Shown in pieces: positions 32,557-42,012 of a stretch of 64,000 nt of DNA (the first letter of the stretch is position 1; the number at the start of each line of letters is the position of its first letter). This DNA is from Winogradskyella sp046545555 (lineage in GTDB: Bacteria; Bacteroidota; Bacteroidia; Flavobacteriales; Flavobacteriaceae). The stretch is taken from the NCBI RefSeq assembly GCF_046545555.1, contig NZ_JBHZTH010000005.1, forward strand, positions 62,001 through 126,000, read 5' to 3'. A model generated the notes under the pieces. The model did not search any database, was not told the DNA's origin, and saw only the letters and a program-made list of their open reading frames with translations. Both the position numbers and the translations under genes were made by a program.

Positions 32557-33813
32557 ATGCCATATTTATTTACTTCAGAAAGTGTTTCTGAAGGACACCC
32601 AGATAAAGTAGCAGACCAAATTAGTGATGCTTTAATTGATAACTTTTTAGCCTTTGATAAAAGCTCTAAAGTAGCTTGCGAAACACTTGTAACCACAGGT
32701 CAAGTCGTATTAGCAGGAGAAGTAAAATCTGATACTTACCTCGATGTACAGCAAATTGCAAGAGACGTCATCAATAAAATTGGTTATACTAAAAGTGAAT
32801 ACATGTTTGACGGTAGTTCTTGCGGTGTTTTATCTGCCATACACGAGCAATCTCCAGATATTAATCAAGGTGTAGACAGAGCTAATCCAGAAGATCAAGG
32901 TGCTGGTGACCAAGGAATGATGTTTGGTTATGCCACTGACGAGACTGAAAATTATATGCCTTTAGCCTTAGAGCTTTCGCATAGACTTTTAAAAGAATTA
33001 GCAGAATTACGAAGAGAAAACAAAGACATTACTTACTTAAGACCAGATGCAAAATCTCAGGTAACTATTGAGTATAGCGATGATAACATTCCTCAACGTA
33101 TCGATGCTATTGTATTATCTACACAACACGATGATTTTAATAGTGATGAGTCTACAATGCTCTCTAAAATTAAGAAAGATATTGTTTCTATCTTAATACC
33201 TAGAGTTATCGCTAAATTACCAGCTGATATTCAAAAATTATTTACAGATAATATTACGTATCATATAAACCCAACGGGCGTTTTTGTAATCGGAGGTCCT
33301 CATGGAGATACTGGCTTAACCGGTCGTAAAATAATTGTAGATACTTATGGTGGTAAGGGTGCACATGGTGGTGGTGCTTTTTCTGGAAAAGACCCGAGTA
33401 AAGTAGATAGATCTGGTGCATACGCTACAAGGCATATCGCTAAAAATTTAGTAGCAGCTGGTGTATGTAAAGAAGTTTTGGTACAAGTGAGTTACGCCAT
33501 TGGTGTTGCAAAACCTACCAGTATTAATGTAGAAACATATGGGACAGCAACAATTAATAAAACAGATGGTGAGATAAGTAAAATAGTAGAGTCTATTTTT
33601 GATATGCGTCCTTATTTTATAGAGCAACGTCTAAAATTAAGAACACCAATATATTCTGAAACGGCAGCATATGGTCATATGGGTAGAACACCAGAAGTAA
33701 AAACATTAACATTTAAAAACCCAATGGGACAAGAAGTTACTGAAACTGTTGAAACATTTACCTGGGAAAAACTAGATTATGTTGATAAAGTAAAAGGCGC
33801 TTTTGGTATTTAA
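32557..33813 (+). CDS. metK: Methionine adenosyltransferase (SAM synthase)
   Basis: A 418-residue MetK that makes SAM from methionine and ATP. Motifs are FTSESVSEGHPDKVADQISD at the N-terminus, the GAGDQGMMFGYATDE hexapeptide region, HINPTGVFVIGGPHGDTGLT, GRKIIVDTYGGKGAHGGGAF, SGKDPSKVDRSGAYATRHIA and a C-terminal RTPEVKTLTF segment. Full length. It is monocistronic, with a strong terminator. The 5' leader carries a SAM-II-type aptamer, so expression is probably lowered by its product. Confidence 0.97.
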   Translation: MPYLFTSESVSEGHPDKVADQISDALIDNFLAFDKSSKVACETLVTTGQVVLAGEVKSDTYLDVQQIARDVINKIGYTKSEYMFDGSSCGVLSAIHEQSPDINQGVDRANPEDQGAGDQGMMFGYATDETENYMPLALELSHRLLKELAELRRENKDITYLRPDAKSQVTIEYSDDNIPQRIDAIVLSTQHDDFNSDESTMLSKIKKDIVSILIPRVIAKLPADIQKLFTDNITYHINPTGVFVIGGPHGDTGLTGRKIIVDTYGGKGAHGGGAFSGKDPSKVDRSGAYATRHIAKNLVAAGVCKEVLVQVSYAIGVAKPTSINVETYGTATINKTDGEISKIVESIFDMRPYFIEQRLKLRTPIYSETAAYGHMGRTPEVKTLTFKNPMGQEVTETVETFTWEKLDYVDKVKGAFGI

Positions 33814-33835
33814 AACGTCGTTTTTAAAAATAATA

Positions 33836-33870
33836 AAACCCTCACAATATAGTTGTGAGGGTTTCTTTTT
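33836..33870 (+). terminator. Terminator of metK
   Basis: AAACCCTCACA-atatagt-TGTGAGGGTTTCTTTTT is an 11-bp perfect stem followed by a T run. Confidence 0.92.
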
Positions 33871-33976
33871 ACCGAATATATAGCTTTTTCGGTAGGAGTT
33901 TTGGAATTATTGCTGTTTAATTAAAAAGAGACTAGCAACTCTTCATTTTAAAAACTCAATTAAATCAAATCACATT

Positions 33977-35794
33977 ATGAAAGTTTACAAGTTCCCAAAA
34001 TTACTTTTAATCCTACTTTTATCCCTTATTACAATAACATCTTGTCAAAAAGATGAGAGCTATAATGATAATGGAGAACAACAAGAAAACATTCCAAATA
34101 CATTTTCAGAATATTATGGCAACCAAATATCGAGGGACTTTCTTGGAAATATTATTGACATTAATAAAAACCCTATAGAAGGAGCAACAATAACTATTGG
34201 TAGCCAAACCGCAACAACAGATAGCAATGGTGTGTTTATTATAAATAACGCCTCGGTTAATGAGCGTTTCGGATATGTTAAGGCTGAAAAAGAAGGTTAT
34301 ATTCATGGCTCGCGAAGTGTTGTACCCTCTAATGGTACTAATAAAGTCACAATTATGTTGCTAGAAGCTACAGTGGTTGGATCTGTAAATAGCGGTGTTT
34401 CTGAAACTATTACAGCAAGTGATGGTAGCTCTGTTAGCTTTGACGGTAACTTCAAAAATGAAGATGGTACAGCTTATACGGGTTCTGTTGATGTAATTAT
34501 GCATCATTTAGATCCTGCTGATGAAGATATGGCGATGCAAATGCCAGGTATGTTATATGCCGAAAACGAAGACGGTGCAGAGCGCATGCTACAAACCTTA
34601 GGTATGCTAGCCGTAGAACTAAGAGGTGAAAACGGTGAAGATTTAAATTTAGCTGATGGTTCTACGTCTGAAATTAGAATCCCAGTAGACGCAAGTTTAA
34701 TGAATATAGCTCCAGCAACAATACCTTTATGGTCTTTTGATGAAGTGAATGGGTATTGGAAAGAAGAAGGTGAAGCTATATTACAAGGTAATATGTATGT
34801 TGGTACAGTGTCTCATTTCTCTTTTTGGAATTGTGATATACCAGCTGAAGCCGTAACACTTTGTGTAACTGCAACTGACGAAGAGAGTAATCCATTAACT
34901 AACCTGTATGTTACCATTACCAGTGCAACTTTCGGAACGCGTAGTGGTTATATTAATGATAATGGGGAAGTTTGTGGTTTTGTGCCGAGCAATGAAACTT
35001 TAGAAATCAATATTTATAGTTACGACTTTTGCACAGACCTTCCTATATATACAGAAACAATAGGACCTTTCTCAGCTGACTCTAGCATCTCGATAGTTAT
35101 ACCAGAAAACACAGATATTATTGCAGAAACCATCACTGGTATCTTTAATACGTGTAATGGTGACCCTGTTATTGATGGCTATGTTCAACTATCTTATGGT
35201 AACCAGACGTTTACAGATGCGGTAAGTGATGGGAACTTCGAAATTAGTTTATTGAGATGTGCAGAAAACAACTCGTTTACCGTACAAGGTAGCGATTATG
35301 TAAATCTTCAAACTACAGATAGTATTAGTTATACTTTTACTACACCGTTAACGGATATAGGAACAATTACTGCTTGTAATGCTGTTACAGAATTTATTCA
35401 ATACACTATTGATGATGAAGAGCCTGTGTTTATTTTTGAAAATATTTCAGCTAACTTTTATACAGAGAGCCCAAATTTTGAAGGTCCTACTATAGATATA
35501 TTTGCATCAAGTAGTGATCAAGAAAATTGCTATTACATGTATGGTGTATTAAATGATCCTGATTATTTAGGCACATATGATAATTATGTATTTAACGGTA
35601 TTCCTGGTGATACAGGCTTTTTTATTGGTGAATGTCTAAGCGTTTCTGACACTAATAATAATATCGTTTATAATCTAAGTGTTCTTGGTGAAGTTGGTGA
35701 ATACATAGATATCAACTTCTCTGGTTCTTATGAAGATTTTGAAGGCAATCCAAAAACAATTAATGGAGTTGTTCATGTTTTGAGAGATAATTAA
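33977..35794 (+). CDS. Large carboxypeptidase-regulatory-like lipoprotein
   Basis: A 605-residue lipoprotein (signal ending ITSCQKDE). Residues about 45-110 form a carboxypeptidase D regulatory-like Ig fold (FLGNIIDINKNPIEGATITI, TDSNGVFIINNASVNERFGY). The middle region (about 115-280) contains SVDVIMHHLDPADEDMAMQM, LYAENEDGAERMLQTLGMLA, EIRIPVDASLM and SFWNCDIPAEAVTLCVTA, a pattern I have seen in Bacteroidota surface proteins of unknown role. Further beta-sandwich repeats reach the C-terminus. It is probably surface-exposed and structural or binding. No enzyme motif is seen. It is monocistronic. Confidence 0.75.
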   Translation: MKVYKFPKLLLILLLSLITITSCQKDESYNDNGEQQENIPNTFSEYYGNQISRDFLGNIIDINKNPIEGATITIGSQTATTDSNGVFIINNASVNERFGYVKAEKEGYIHGSRSVVPSNGTNKVTIMLLEATVVGSVNSGVSETITASDGSSVSFDGNFKNEDGTAYTGSVDVIMHHLDPADEDMAMQMPGMLYAENEDGAERMLQTLGMLAVELRGENGEDLNLADGSTSEIRIPVDASLMNIAPATIPLWSFDEVNGYWKEEGEAILQGNMYVGTVSHFSFWNCDIPAEAVTLCVTATDEESNPLTNLYVTITSATFGTRSGYINDNGEVCGFVPSNETLEINIYSYDFCTDLPIYTETIGPFSADSSISIVIPENTDIIAETITGIFNTCNGDPVIDGYVQLSYGNQTFTDAVSDGNFEISLLRCAENNSFTVQGSDYVNLQTTDSISYTFTTPLTDIGTITACNAVTEFIQYTIDDEEPVFIFENISANFYTESPNFEGPTIDIFASSSDQENCYYMYGVLNDPDYLGTYDNYVFNGIPGDTGFFIGECLSVSDTNNNIVYNLSVLGEVGEYIDINFSGSYEDFEGNPKTINGVVHVLRDN

Positions 35795-35814
35795 AACATC
35801 AATTTTACCAAAAC

Positions 35815-35847
35815 AAAAAACGCTTCTCAATTGAGAAGCGTTTTTTG
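35815..35847. terminator. Bidirectional terminator
   Basis: AAAAAACGCTTCTCAA-TTGAGAAGCGTTTTTT is a perfect palindrome between the convergent lipoprotein gene and the TonB-like receptor gene. Confidence 0.92.
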
Positions 35848-35863
35848 TTATTTACAATTCTTA

Positions 35864-38638
35864 CTATAACGTATAAATAGCTCTAAAGGTTATAAATCTT
35901 GGTTGTAAAAACGTTGCTGAATTACTTACAGAAAACGTTCCTACGTTATTATTTATATTGGCATCGATATTTAAAATATTATTTGCTCTAATTTCATACT
36001 CCCATTTAGCATCTCTATCTTTTCTATAGCCAAGTCTAGCACTCCATGTCTGGAAAGATTCTGACTCACCACCCTCAATCCTTTGATTATTATAAGCATA
36101 ATCTGTACGGAATGTTACAGAATCCCATATATAAGCGTCAAAGCTAATTGATGGCGCGTTAGTAATAAATTTCGTATTTCTAGTTCCTTGATCAGTATTT
36201 CTGATGGTATATGAATAACGTAAACGCACATTTGGTGCTTCTCTAAAATTGGTTCTAACTTCTGGTCTATAAGTTTGCGTAAAAGTTTCATTTACAGACT
36301 GTATATTATTTACAAATTGATTATTTAAACTGTAATTAAAAATACCACGCATCGACGTTCTAATTTTACCAAAGGTCTTTTGCCATTGACCAAAAGCCGT
36401 AAAACTCTCATCGGCAAATGGTGAATTAAAGAATGTACTCGTACGAATTACACTTTCAAAATTAGCAATATTTCTTATTTGATCTTCGTTTTTAGTATAG
36501 CTCAATCGACCAAAAACATTAGTATTATTGAACAAATTAAAACTTCTATAATTAAGACTAACTGTTTGGCTTAATCCATTTTGCAATTCTGAATTACCAA
36601 AAGATAAATTATCAAAACTATTTAAAATCAAACCTTCAGCCAAATTAGTAACATCTGTAAACTGATTACTCATTCGATAATTAAAGGTTAAACTCTCCGA
36701 TTTTTTAAATTGAATTCTAGCTTCAAAATCTGGTAATACTCTAAAAAAGTTGTCTTTAAATTCAGTACCAAATTGCGTATTACTATTACCATAAGCATGG
36801 AAAGATAAACCTGGTCTAAATGTAAATTTACCCACTCTTACATTGTAACGTGTAGATACGTAAACGTCACTAAAATTATAAGTAATATCATTTTCAGCAC
36901 CTAATAAATCCCCATCTGTATCTGTTATTGTTGGATTTAAATCTTGTGTAGCGTCATTTTGTAAAAATTGAAATATATTAGAATTAAAATCTTGGCGACT
37001 AAGAACAGTACCTAAACTAATACTTATATTACTCTTAGCATTTAAGATATTATAATAATCTAATTTGGCATCTAATTGATTGGTTTTCACCAACTGATCT
37101 TGTCCTAAATTATAAAAATCTAAGCTCCTATCTAAACCAAGTTGTTCTGCTGTTTCATCATAAGCATCTTCATCAATAGTCATAGGGTCATCATCAAAAC
37201 CATTATCATTGTTATTTGGATCATTAGTTAAAAGAGCATTATAAAACGGATCTTCATTACTATATAAATGCTGTGCTTCTAAAGCAAAAATATTATTCTC
37301 GTCTAAAGTATAATAGTAATTTAAGTTTTGATTAATACTAAATGGAGTAACCTCTTCCAATTGGGCAGTTGTACCAATCACTGAAGATATTTCAGCTTGT
37401 CTTTCAGAATCTTTAGACAAACGACCTAAAAGGTCATAGTCTAACTGATTATTTCCGTTTGGTTTATAAGATGCGCTTAATTTAGCCAGACCTTGATCCG
37501 ATGCTTCATTACCTGTATTTATAGTAGACTCATCTGGTATACCTAATTGTGGATCTGTATATCTTATAAAACTCTCTTGGCGCGTGCTTAAACGGGTTGT
37601 ATTGTAAATTAAAAAACCACTTAAATCTAGAGCTGGGTTTGGTGCATAACTAAAATTAGTAGCCAATAATTTAGACTCTACTTTCTGCGCATTTGCAGAA
37701 CTCGTTAATCCACTTAATCCATTATTTCCTAAATTAAGGTTTGTACCGCTATCTCGACTTGGTGATCTAAAACCACCACCAAAATTTCTCACGTCTCTAT
37801 TAGATAATGCAGGTTCTCCTATATTATTTATATCACCAATAACATTAACACTTGCTTTGGGACTGTAATAAAAGAGTTTTGGCTGTACTAAGTATAAATC
37901 ATCGTTGGGTGATGGTGCAGTACCAGCTCCTACAGTAATATCTCCAAACCAAAAATTCTCCTTACCTTCCTTAAGCTTAATATTTATGGCAACATTATCT
38001 TGGTTATTAGTAACACTTCGTAATTGATTAACCTCTGAGAAATTTCTAAGTACCTCAATTTTGTCTACAGCATTAGAAGGAATGTTTTCCGTAGCTAATT
38101 TAGAGTCACCGTCAAAAAAATCTTTTCCGTTAACTGTTAGCTTTTGTACTGTATTACCATCGACTTCTATTTGACCATTTTCGTTTATCTCTACACCTGG
38201 CAATTTTTCTAAAACATCACCTAGTTTTCGTTCTGAGCCATTTTTAAAAGAGTCAGCATTGTAGACTATGGTGTCACCTTTAATAGTCACAGGCATTTCA
38301 TAAGTTAACTCAACAGCATCTAGTGCATTATCAAAGTTTAATGTAAAATCTTTAGTAATATCAACCTCTTTAGTTTCTATTACTAGATTGAGTGTCTTCA
38401 TTCCAATGTAAGTTACTTGAACATTGTATTTCCCGTTTTTACCTAGAGCCAATCTGTAAGCGCCTTTAGCATCAGTAATACCGTATGATTCTAAAGCTTT
38501 TGTTTCTTGATTTATAGCAACGACATTAGCCAATTCTAAAGGCGTTCCTATACTGTCTTTTACTACACCAGATAATTTTATTTGGGAATAAGAAGTCATC
38601 GCTAGCAATAATGCCAGCATGGTAATAATTTTTTTCAT
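35864..38638 (-). CDS. TonB-receptor-like outer-membrane beta-barrel protein
   Basis: A 924-residue outer-membrane protein with signal peptide ending AMTSYSQ. A carboxypeptidase-regulatory-like domain (about residues 22-105, KLSGVVKDSIGTPLELANVV) is followed by a plug-like domain (LGDVLEKLPGVEINENGQIE, VNGKDFFDGDSKLATENIPS, VDKIEVL). The large barrel corresponds to the family annotated 'outer membrane beta-barrel protein' (OMP_b-brl_3). No clear TonB box is seen. It is last in a leftward cluster with three GLPGLI genes and may transport or display something handled by those periplasmic proteins. The substrate is unknown. Confidence 0.85.
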   Translation of the reverse strand: MKKIITMLALLLAMTSYSQIKLSGVVKDSIGTPLELANVVAINQETKALESYGITDAKGAYRLALGKNGKYNVQVTYIGMKTLNLVIETKEVDITKDFTLNFDNALDAVELTYEMPVTIKGDTIVYNADSFKNGSERKLGDVLEKLPGVEINENGQIEVDGNTVQKLTVNGKDFFDGDSKLATENIPSNAVDKIEVLRNFSEVNQLRSVTNNQDNVAINIKLKEGKENFWFGDITVGAGTAPSPNDDLYLVQPKLFYYSPKASVNVIGDINNIGEPALSNRDVRNFGGGFRSPSRDSGTNLNLGNNGLSGLTSSANAQKVESKLLATNFSYAPNPALDLSGFLIYNTTRLSTRQESFIRYTDPQLGIPDESTINTGNEASDQGLAKLSASYKPNGNNQLDYDLLGRLSKDSERQAEISSVIGTTAQLEEVTPFSINQNLNYYYTLDENNIFALEAQHLYSNEDPFYNALLTNDPNNNDNGFDDDPMTIDEDAYDETAEQLGLDRSLDFYNLGQDQLVKTNQLDAKLDYYNILNAKSNISISLGTVLSRQDFNSNIFQFLQNDATQDLNPTITDTDGDLLGAENDITYNFSDVYVSTRYNVRVGKFTFRPGLSFHAYGNSNTQFGTEFKDNFFRVLPDFEARIQFKKSESLTFNYRMSNQFTDVTNLAEGLILNSFDNLSFGNSELQNGLSQTVSLNYRSFNLFNNTNVFGRLSYTKNEDQIRNIANFESVIRTSTFFNSPFADESFTAFGQWQKTFGKIRTSMRGIFNYSLNNQFVNNIQSVNETFTQTYRPEVRTNFREAPNVRLRYSYTIRNTDQGTRNTKFITNAPSISFDAYIWDSVTFRTDYAYNNQRIEGGESESFQTWSARLGYRKDRDAKWEYEIRANNILNIDANINNNVGTFSVSNSATFLQPRFITFRAIYTL

Positions 38639-38674
38639 GTTTGGTTATGTTGTATTTAGTTAGAAAATCTGAGT

Positions 38675-39520
38675 TTAGTTTCTACCACCTCTACCTCCAC
38701 CTCTTCGGCCTCGGTTATTTCTAAATTCTTCCATTTTTTTTGTAGTAATCTCTGTATATTCTTTCTGGGTAACGACTTCACCTTTTTCTGGTTTATCAAT
38801 GTTGTCTTTATCCTTCGAATTCATTGTAATTTTTGTGCATAGAATTGTTGTACGCCCTTCATTTACTTCTAAAATTAAGCCTGGTAATCCCCAATAATCA
38901 TCTGGACCTTGGTTAATAGGAATTTGCATAGTATACCAAGCTGTAACTTCTACAGTTTTTATTTCTTCTTCTTTTTCTTCCTCCTTCTCAGCATCTTGAC
39001 CTCTTCTAGGTCTAAAATTAGAAAAGTCAAAACCAGTTATTGGTTTTACTGCTGTAGCTTTAAAAACAGTATAATTTCCAATTTGTTTTGTTTCGCTTCC
39101 CATAGTCCACTCCAAATCTTTCAAATCGTCTTTTATTAAAAATTGCTTTCCAAAAAATTCTTGATCTTGCAATAATTCTTTCGATTTTACATTTTTATAT
39201 TTTGGACCACCTGTAAAACTACTAGCAAAACCACCAAAACCTCTACCGCCGCCTGTAGCTGCTTCTAATTTTTCATCTTCTTTATAAATTGACTCTTCCT
39301 TATTAAAGGTAAGTATATACTGCTTTTCTAAAAAGCTTTTCATACGTTCCTCAATCTGCTTTTTTCTATCTGGTGTCATTTCTCGTCCACCAAATTGATC
39401 TAAGTCCATTGTGGTTTTAGACATATAATACGCTTTGCCTTGGAAGTCTTGGGCTAAAGAAGTTACACTAACACATAAAGTAATTAGTAGTACAGTAAAT
39501 TTTAAAAATGGTTTTTTCAT
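38675..39520 (-). CDS. GLPGLI family protein (copy 3)
   Basis: A 281-residue exported protein with a signal peptide ending VTSLAQ. It starts FQGKAYYMSKTTMDLDQFGG and carries the family signature GPDDYWGLPGLILEVNEGRT, then TTILCTKITMN. Family landmarks LTFNKEESIYKEDEKL, LIKDDLKDLEWTMGSETKQI and VEVTAWYTMQIPINQG are present. The C-terminus is Arg/Gly-rich (RNNRGRRGGGRGGRN). GLPGLI proteins are widespread in Flavobacteriaceae and their function is unknown. It sits 36 bases before the barrel gene in the same direction. Confidence 0.88.
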   Translation of the reverse strand: MKKPFLKFTVLLITLCVSVTSLAQDFQGKAYYMSKTTMDLDQFGGREMTPDRKKQIEERMKSFLEKQYILTFNKEESIYKEDEKLEAATGGGRGFGGFASSFTGGPKYKNVKSKELLQDQEFFGKQFLIKDDLKDLEWTMGSETKQIGNYTVFKATAVKPITGFDFSNFRPRRGQDAEKEEEKEEEIKTVEVTAWYTMQIPINQGPDDYWGLPGLILEVNEGRTTILCTKITMNSKDKDNIDKPEKGEVVTQKEYTEITTKKMEEFRNNRGRRGGGRGGRN

Positions 39521-39679
39521 CTTAAATTGTTAATGTTGGACGCCAAATGTAATTCTATATTTTTTAGACTTTCTTAAAAAAACGTTACATAAAAATTATC
39601 CAACATGGATTAAATTATCAATAAGACTAAAAAATCAATAAAAGGTTAAATCTAACTTCGTTAAAGTTGTGTTAATACA

Positions 39680-40549
39680 TTAACCTCTTCGTCTTCCCAT
39701 TCTCTGATTACGGAAATCCTTCATTTTTTCAATAACAGTTTGCTGGTAATCTGTCTTTGTAATTTCCTGACCTTTATCGGGAGCTTCTATTTTCATTTTC
39801 TTTGCAGGATTCATTACAATTTTAGAACAAAGCATTGTTGTGTTTCCGGCACTTACTTCTAAAATTAAACCAGGTAATCCCCAATATTCTGACGGCCCAT
39901 GGCTTACAGGTATTTGTGGTGTATACCATGCTTCTACTTGAGTCATTGGTATAGTTTCTTGTGTTTCTTCAGTATCTTCTTTCGTCTCGCCTTCTACATT
40001 GCTACTAGCGTTACTTAATCTACTCCATGAAAAATCATACCATGTTAAATCATTTGTAGGTATTAAAGCCATTGCCTTAAAACAGGTATAATTACCAATA
40101 GTTTTCGTTTCTTTTCCCATTTGCCAATTTATAGCAAGGAGACTGTCTTTTACTAAAAATTTCTTACCATAAAATTCTTGATTCTGAATTTGACTGTTAG
40201 TTTTAACATTCTTGTACTGATCACCTTGTGAAAAGTTCTTTCCCCACGAATCGGTTGCACCAGACATAGCATCTAACTTGTCCTCCTCATCAAAAAAAGA
40301 TTCTTCTTTATTAAAAGTAAGAACGTACGTTTTTTCTAACCTATTTTTTAATCGCGATGCAATTTGTTTCTTTTGAGCTTCACTCAATCTGGCTCCCCAT
40401 TTACCTAACTCCATATTAGATTTTGTTAAATAGTAAGCCTGCCCTTGAAACTCTTGAGGTTGTGCCTCAACGGCATCTCCTGAATAAAAACCTGTTGATA
40501 CTAAAATCGTTAACAGTAATAAGCTCGTTTTAAAAAGAATTGATTTCAT
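39680..40549 (-). CDS. GLPGLI family protein (copy 2)
   Basis: A 289-residue exported paralogue with signal peptide and QEFQGQAYYLTKSNMELGKW. It has LTFNKEESFFDEEDKL, FLVKDSLLAINWQMGKETKT, VEAWYTPQIPVSHGPSEYWG and LPGLILEVSAGNTTMLCSKI. Closest to copy 3 in the block before the signature. The 159-base gap to copy 3 and AT-rich spacers suggest each copy may have its own promoter. The function is unknown. Confidence 0.88.
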   Translation of the reverse strand: MKSILFKTSLLLLTILVSTGFYSGDAVEAQPQEFQGQAYYLTKSNMELGKWGARLSEAQKKQIASRLKNRLEKTYVLTFNKEESFFDEEDKLDAMSGATDSWGKNFSQGDQYKNVKTNSQIQNQEFYGKKFLVKDSLLAINWQMGKETKTIGNYTCFKAMALIPTNDLTWYDFSWSRLSNASSNVEGETKEDTEETQETIPMTQVEAWYTPQIPVSHGPSEYWGLPGLILEVSAGNTTMLCSKIVMNPAKKMKIEAPDKGQEITKTDYQQTVIEKMKDFRNQRMGRRRG

Positions 40550-40647
40550 GATGGTATTAATTTATTTTTGTCTAACAAATTTATTTAAATATTAAACAAA
40601 GATCCATTGTTTATCATAAAATTAACAGAGTCAATAAATTACTTTTA

Positions 40648-41502
40648 TCAGCCACCTATAGATATACTAATTGTTTCACCATCTCTACCTCCTTTTCTTG
40701 GCCTATAACGTTCCATCATTTCTTTAGCCTTTTTATCCATAATCTCTTCGTACTCTTTTTGGCTAACCTCTTTTCCTTTGCTCGGCTCCTTTATTTCTAT
40801 TTTCTCTTCTGGATTCAGTACTATTTTACTACAAACAATAGTTAATTTTCCATCATGAATTTCTAAGATTAAACCTGGCAGACCTTGATATTTAGCAGGT
40901 CCGTTGTTTATTGGTACTTGTGGTGTATACCAGGCAGTAACTGTTCGCTCTATCATTTCAGGTTCTTTATCTTCCTCTTCTTCCTTATCATCGTCTGAGC
41001 TTGTAAATTGCCTTGGTTTCTCAACCATCTTGGTATATGTCGCTTTATAACATTGGTACTCGCCTATAAACCTTGTATCTGGTTCCAACTTCCATTCTAT
41101 TTTTTCAATGGCATCTTTTACTAAAAATACTTTTCCATAAGTATCTTTCAAATCTGCAAATCGTTGCTCTTTTGTATTTTTATATAACTCATCTGAGCCA
41201 CCTCCGCTGCCAACAACCATTATTTGCATATCACCTCCACCAACTTGCGGTTTAGCCAAAGTTTCTTCCTGCTTATAAATAGATGCTTCTTTATTAAAGG
41301 TTAATTTAAATGTTTTTTGAAACTGCTTTTTCATCATCTCCATCATCTTAGTATGCATATCAGAATTCATCTGAGTACTATCTATTTTAATATCTACTTG
41401 ACGTTGCGTTTTATATGTCGCAACTCCTTGAAAAGTCTGAGCATTAACAGTTGAAAGTACAACTGCTAACGTCAAGACTATTGCTCTAATAACTATTCGC
41501 AT
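40648..41502 (-). CDS. GLPGLI family protein (copy 1)
   Basis: A 284-residue exported paralogue (signal ending STVNAQ, then TFQGVATYKTQRQVDIKIDS). Signature: NNGPAKYQGLPGLILEIHDG. It also has FKLTFNKEASIYKQEETLAK, LVKDAIEKIEWKLEPDTRF, VTAWYTPQVPI and CSKIVLNPEEKIEIKEPSKG. It contains a Met-rich stretch near residues 43-60 and an acidic run (SDDDKEEEEDKEPE). It lies 12 bases after the small gene at 41515, so those two are probably one unit. Confidence 0.88.
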   Translation of the reverse strand: MRIVIRAIVLTLAVVLSTVNAQTFQGVATYKTQRQVDIKIDSTQMNSDMHTKMMEMMKKQFQKTFKLTFNKEASIYKQEETLAKPQVGGGDMQIMVVGSGGGSDELYKNTKEQRFADLKDTYGKVFLVKDAIEKIEWKLEPDTRFIGEYQCYKATYTKMVEKPRQFTSSDDDKEEEEDKEPEMIERTVTAWYTPQVPINNGPAKYQGLPGLILEIHDGKLTIVCSKIVLNPEEKIEIKEPSKGKEVSQKEYEEIMDKKAKEMMERYRPRKGGRDGETISISIGG

Positions 41503-41514
41503 TTTGAATGATTT

Positions 41515-41886
41515 TTAGTTTTTATTCTTGTAATAATTAATTGCTGAAGATCGTATTTTTTCAACACTTTTCAAAAAACCTTCTATATCATCAGAATTTC
41601 CTTCAATAGCATAAGAGATATGTGATTTTTTACCATTAGACATTTTATCTCCATTACATATAATTTTAAAACCTATAGTTTCATTATCACTAGAGGACTC
41701 TAAAATTTCTTTTATACTTTCTATTTTAAATGTTTCTTTTATTTCTTCAGCAGAATCGACCTCTACAGTTATTGATACATTTTCTACCTTAGTCATTTCT
41801 TTAACAACCATACCATTAATTGATTTGGATTGACTGAAACCTAATATTGTTACTACTAGAGCTAAACTTGTAATTAAATTTTTCAT
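41515..41886 (-). CDS. Small exported protein of unknown function
   Basis: A 123-residue protein with signal peptide MKNLITSLALVVTILGFSQ and a mixed alpha/beta body (GMVVKEMTKVENVSITVEVD, GFKIICNGDKMSNGKKSHIS, IEGFLKSVEKIRSSAINYYK). I do not recognise a family. It is the first gene of the leftward GLPGLI/barrel cluster. It is divergent from the histidine kinase gene, sharing a 126-base promoter region with three 10-bp repeats. Confidence 0.65.
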   Translation of the reverse strand: MKNLITSLALVVTILGFSQSKSINGMVVKEMTKVENVSITVEVDSAEEIKETFKIESIKEILESSSDNETIGFKIICNGDKMSNGKKSHISYAIEGNSDDIEGFLKSVEKIRSSAINYYKNKN

Positions 41887-41945
41887 TATTTGTTATGTTT
41901 AATTGATTAATACACTACAAATATTAGTAGATATTTCATTGTTTT

Positions 41946-41975
41946 GAGTTAACTAGTGTTAACGAGTGTTAACCG
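41946..41975. promoter_or_regulatory. Triple 10-bp direct repeat (GTGTTAACGA), probable regulator site
   Basis: GAGTTAACTA, GTGTTAACGA and GTGTTAACCG follow each other with an exact 10-base period (GTTAAC at 41948, 41958 and 41968). They lie in the divergent promoter region between the GLPGLI cluster and the kinase/regulator pair, 27 bases before a -7 box. OmpR-type regulators typically bind helically phased direct repeats, so the product of 43544-44227 is the natural candidate. Confidence 0.55.
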
Positions 41976-42000
41976 ATTGGGTAGACTAAATATTAACATA

Positions 42001-42008
42001 TATTTTTG
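42001..42008 (+). promoter_or_regulatory. -7 promoter box for the histidine kinase
   Basis: TATTTTTG matches TAnnTTTG. It ends only four bases before the ATG at 42013 (AGGT between), which would give a leaderless transcript if used. Confidence 0.4.
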
Positions 42009-42012
42009 AGGT

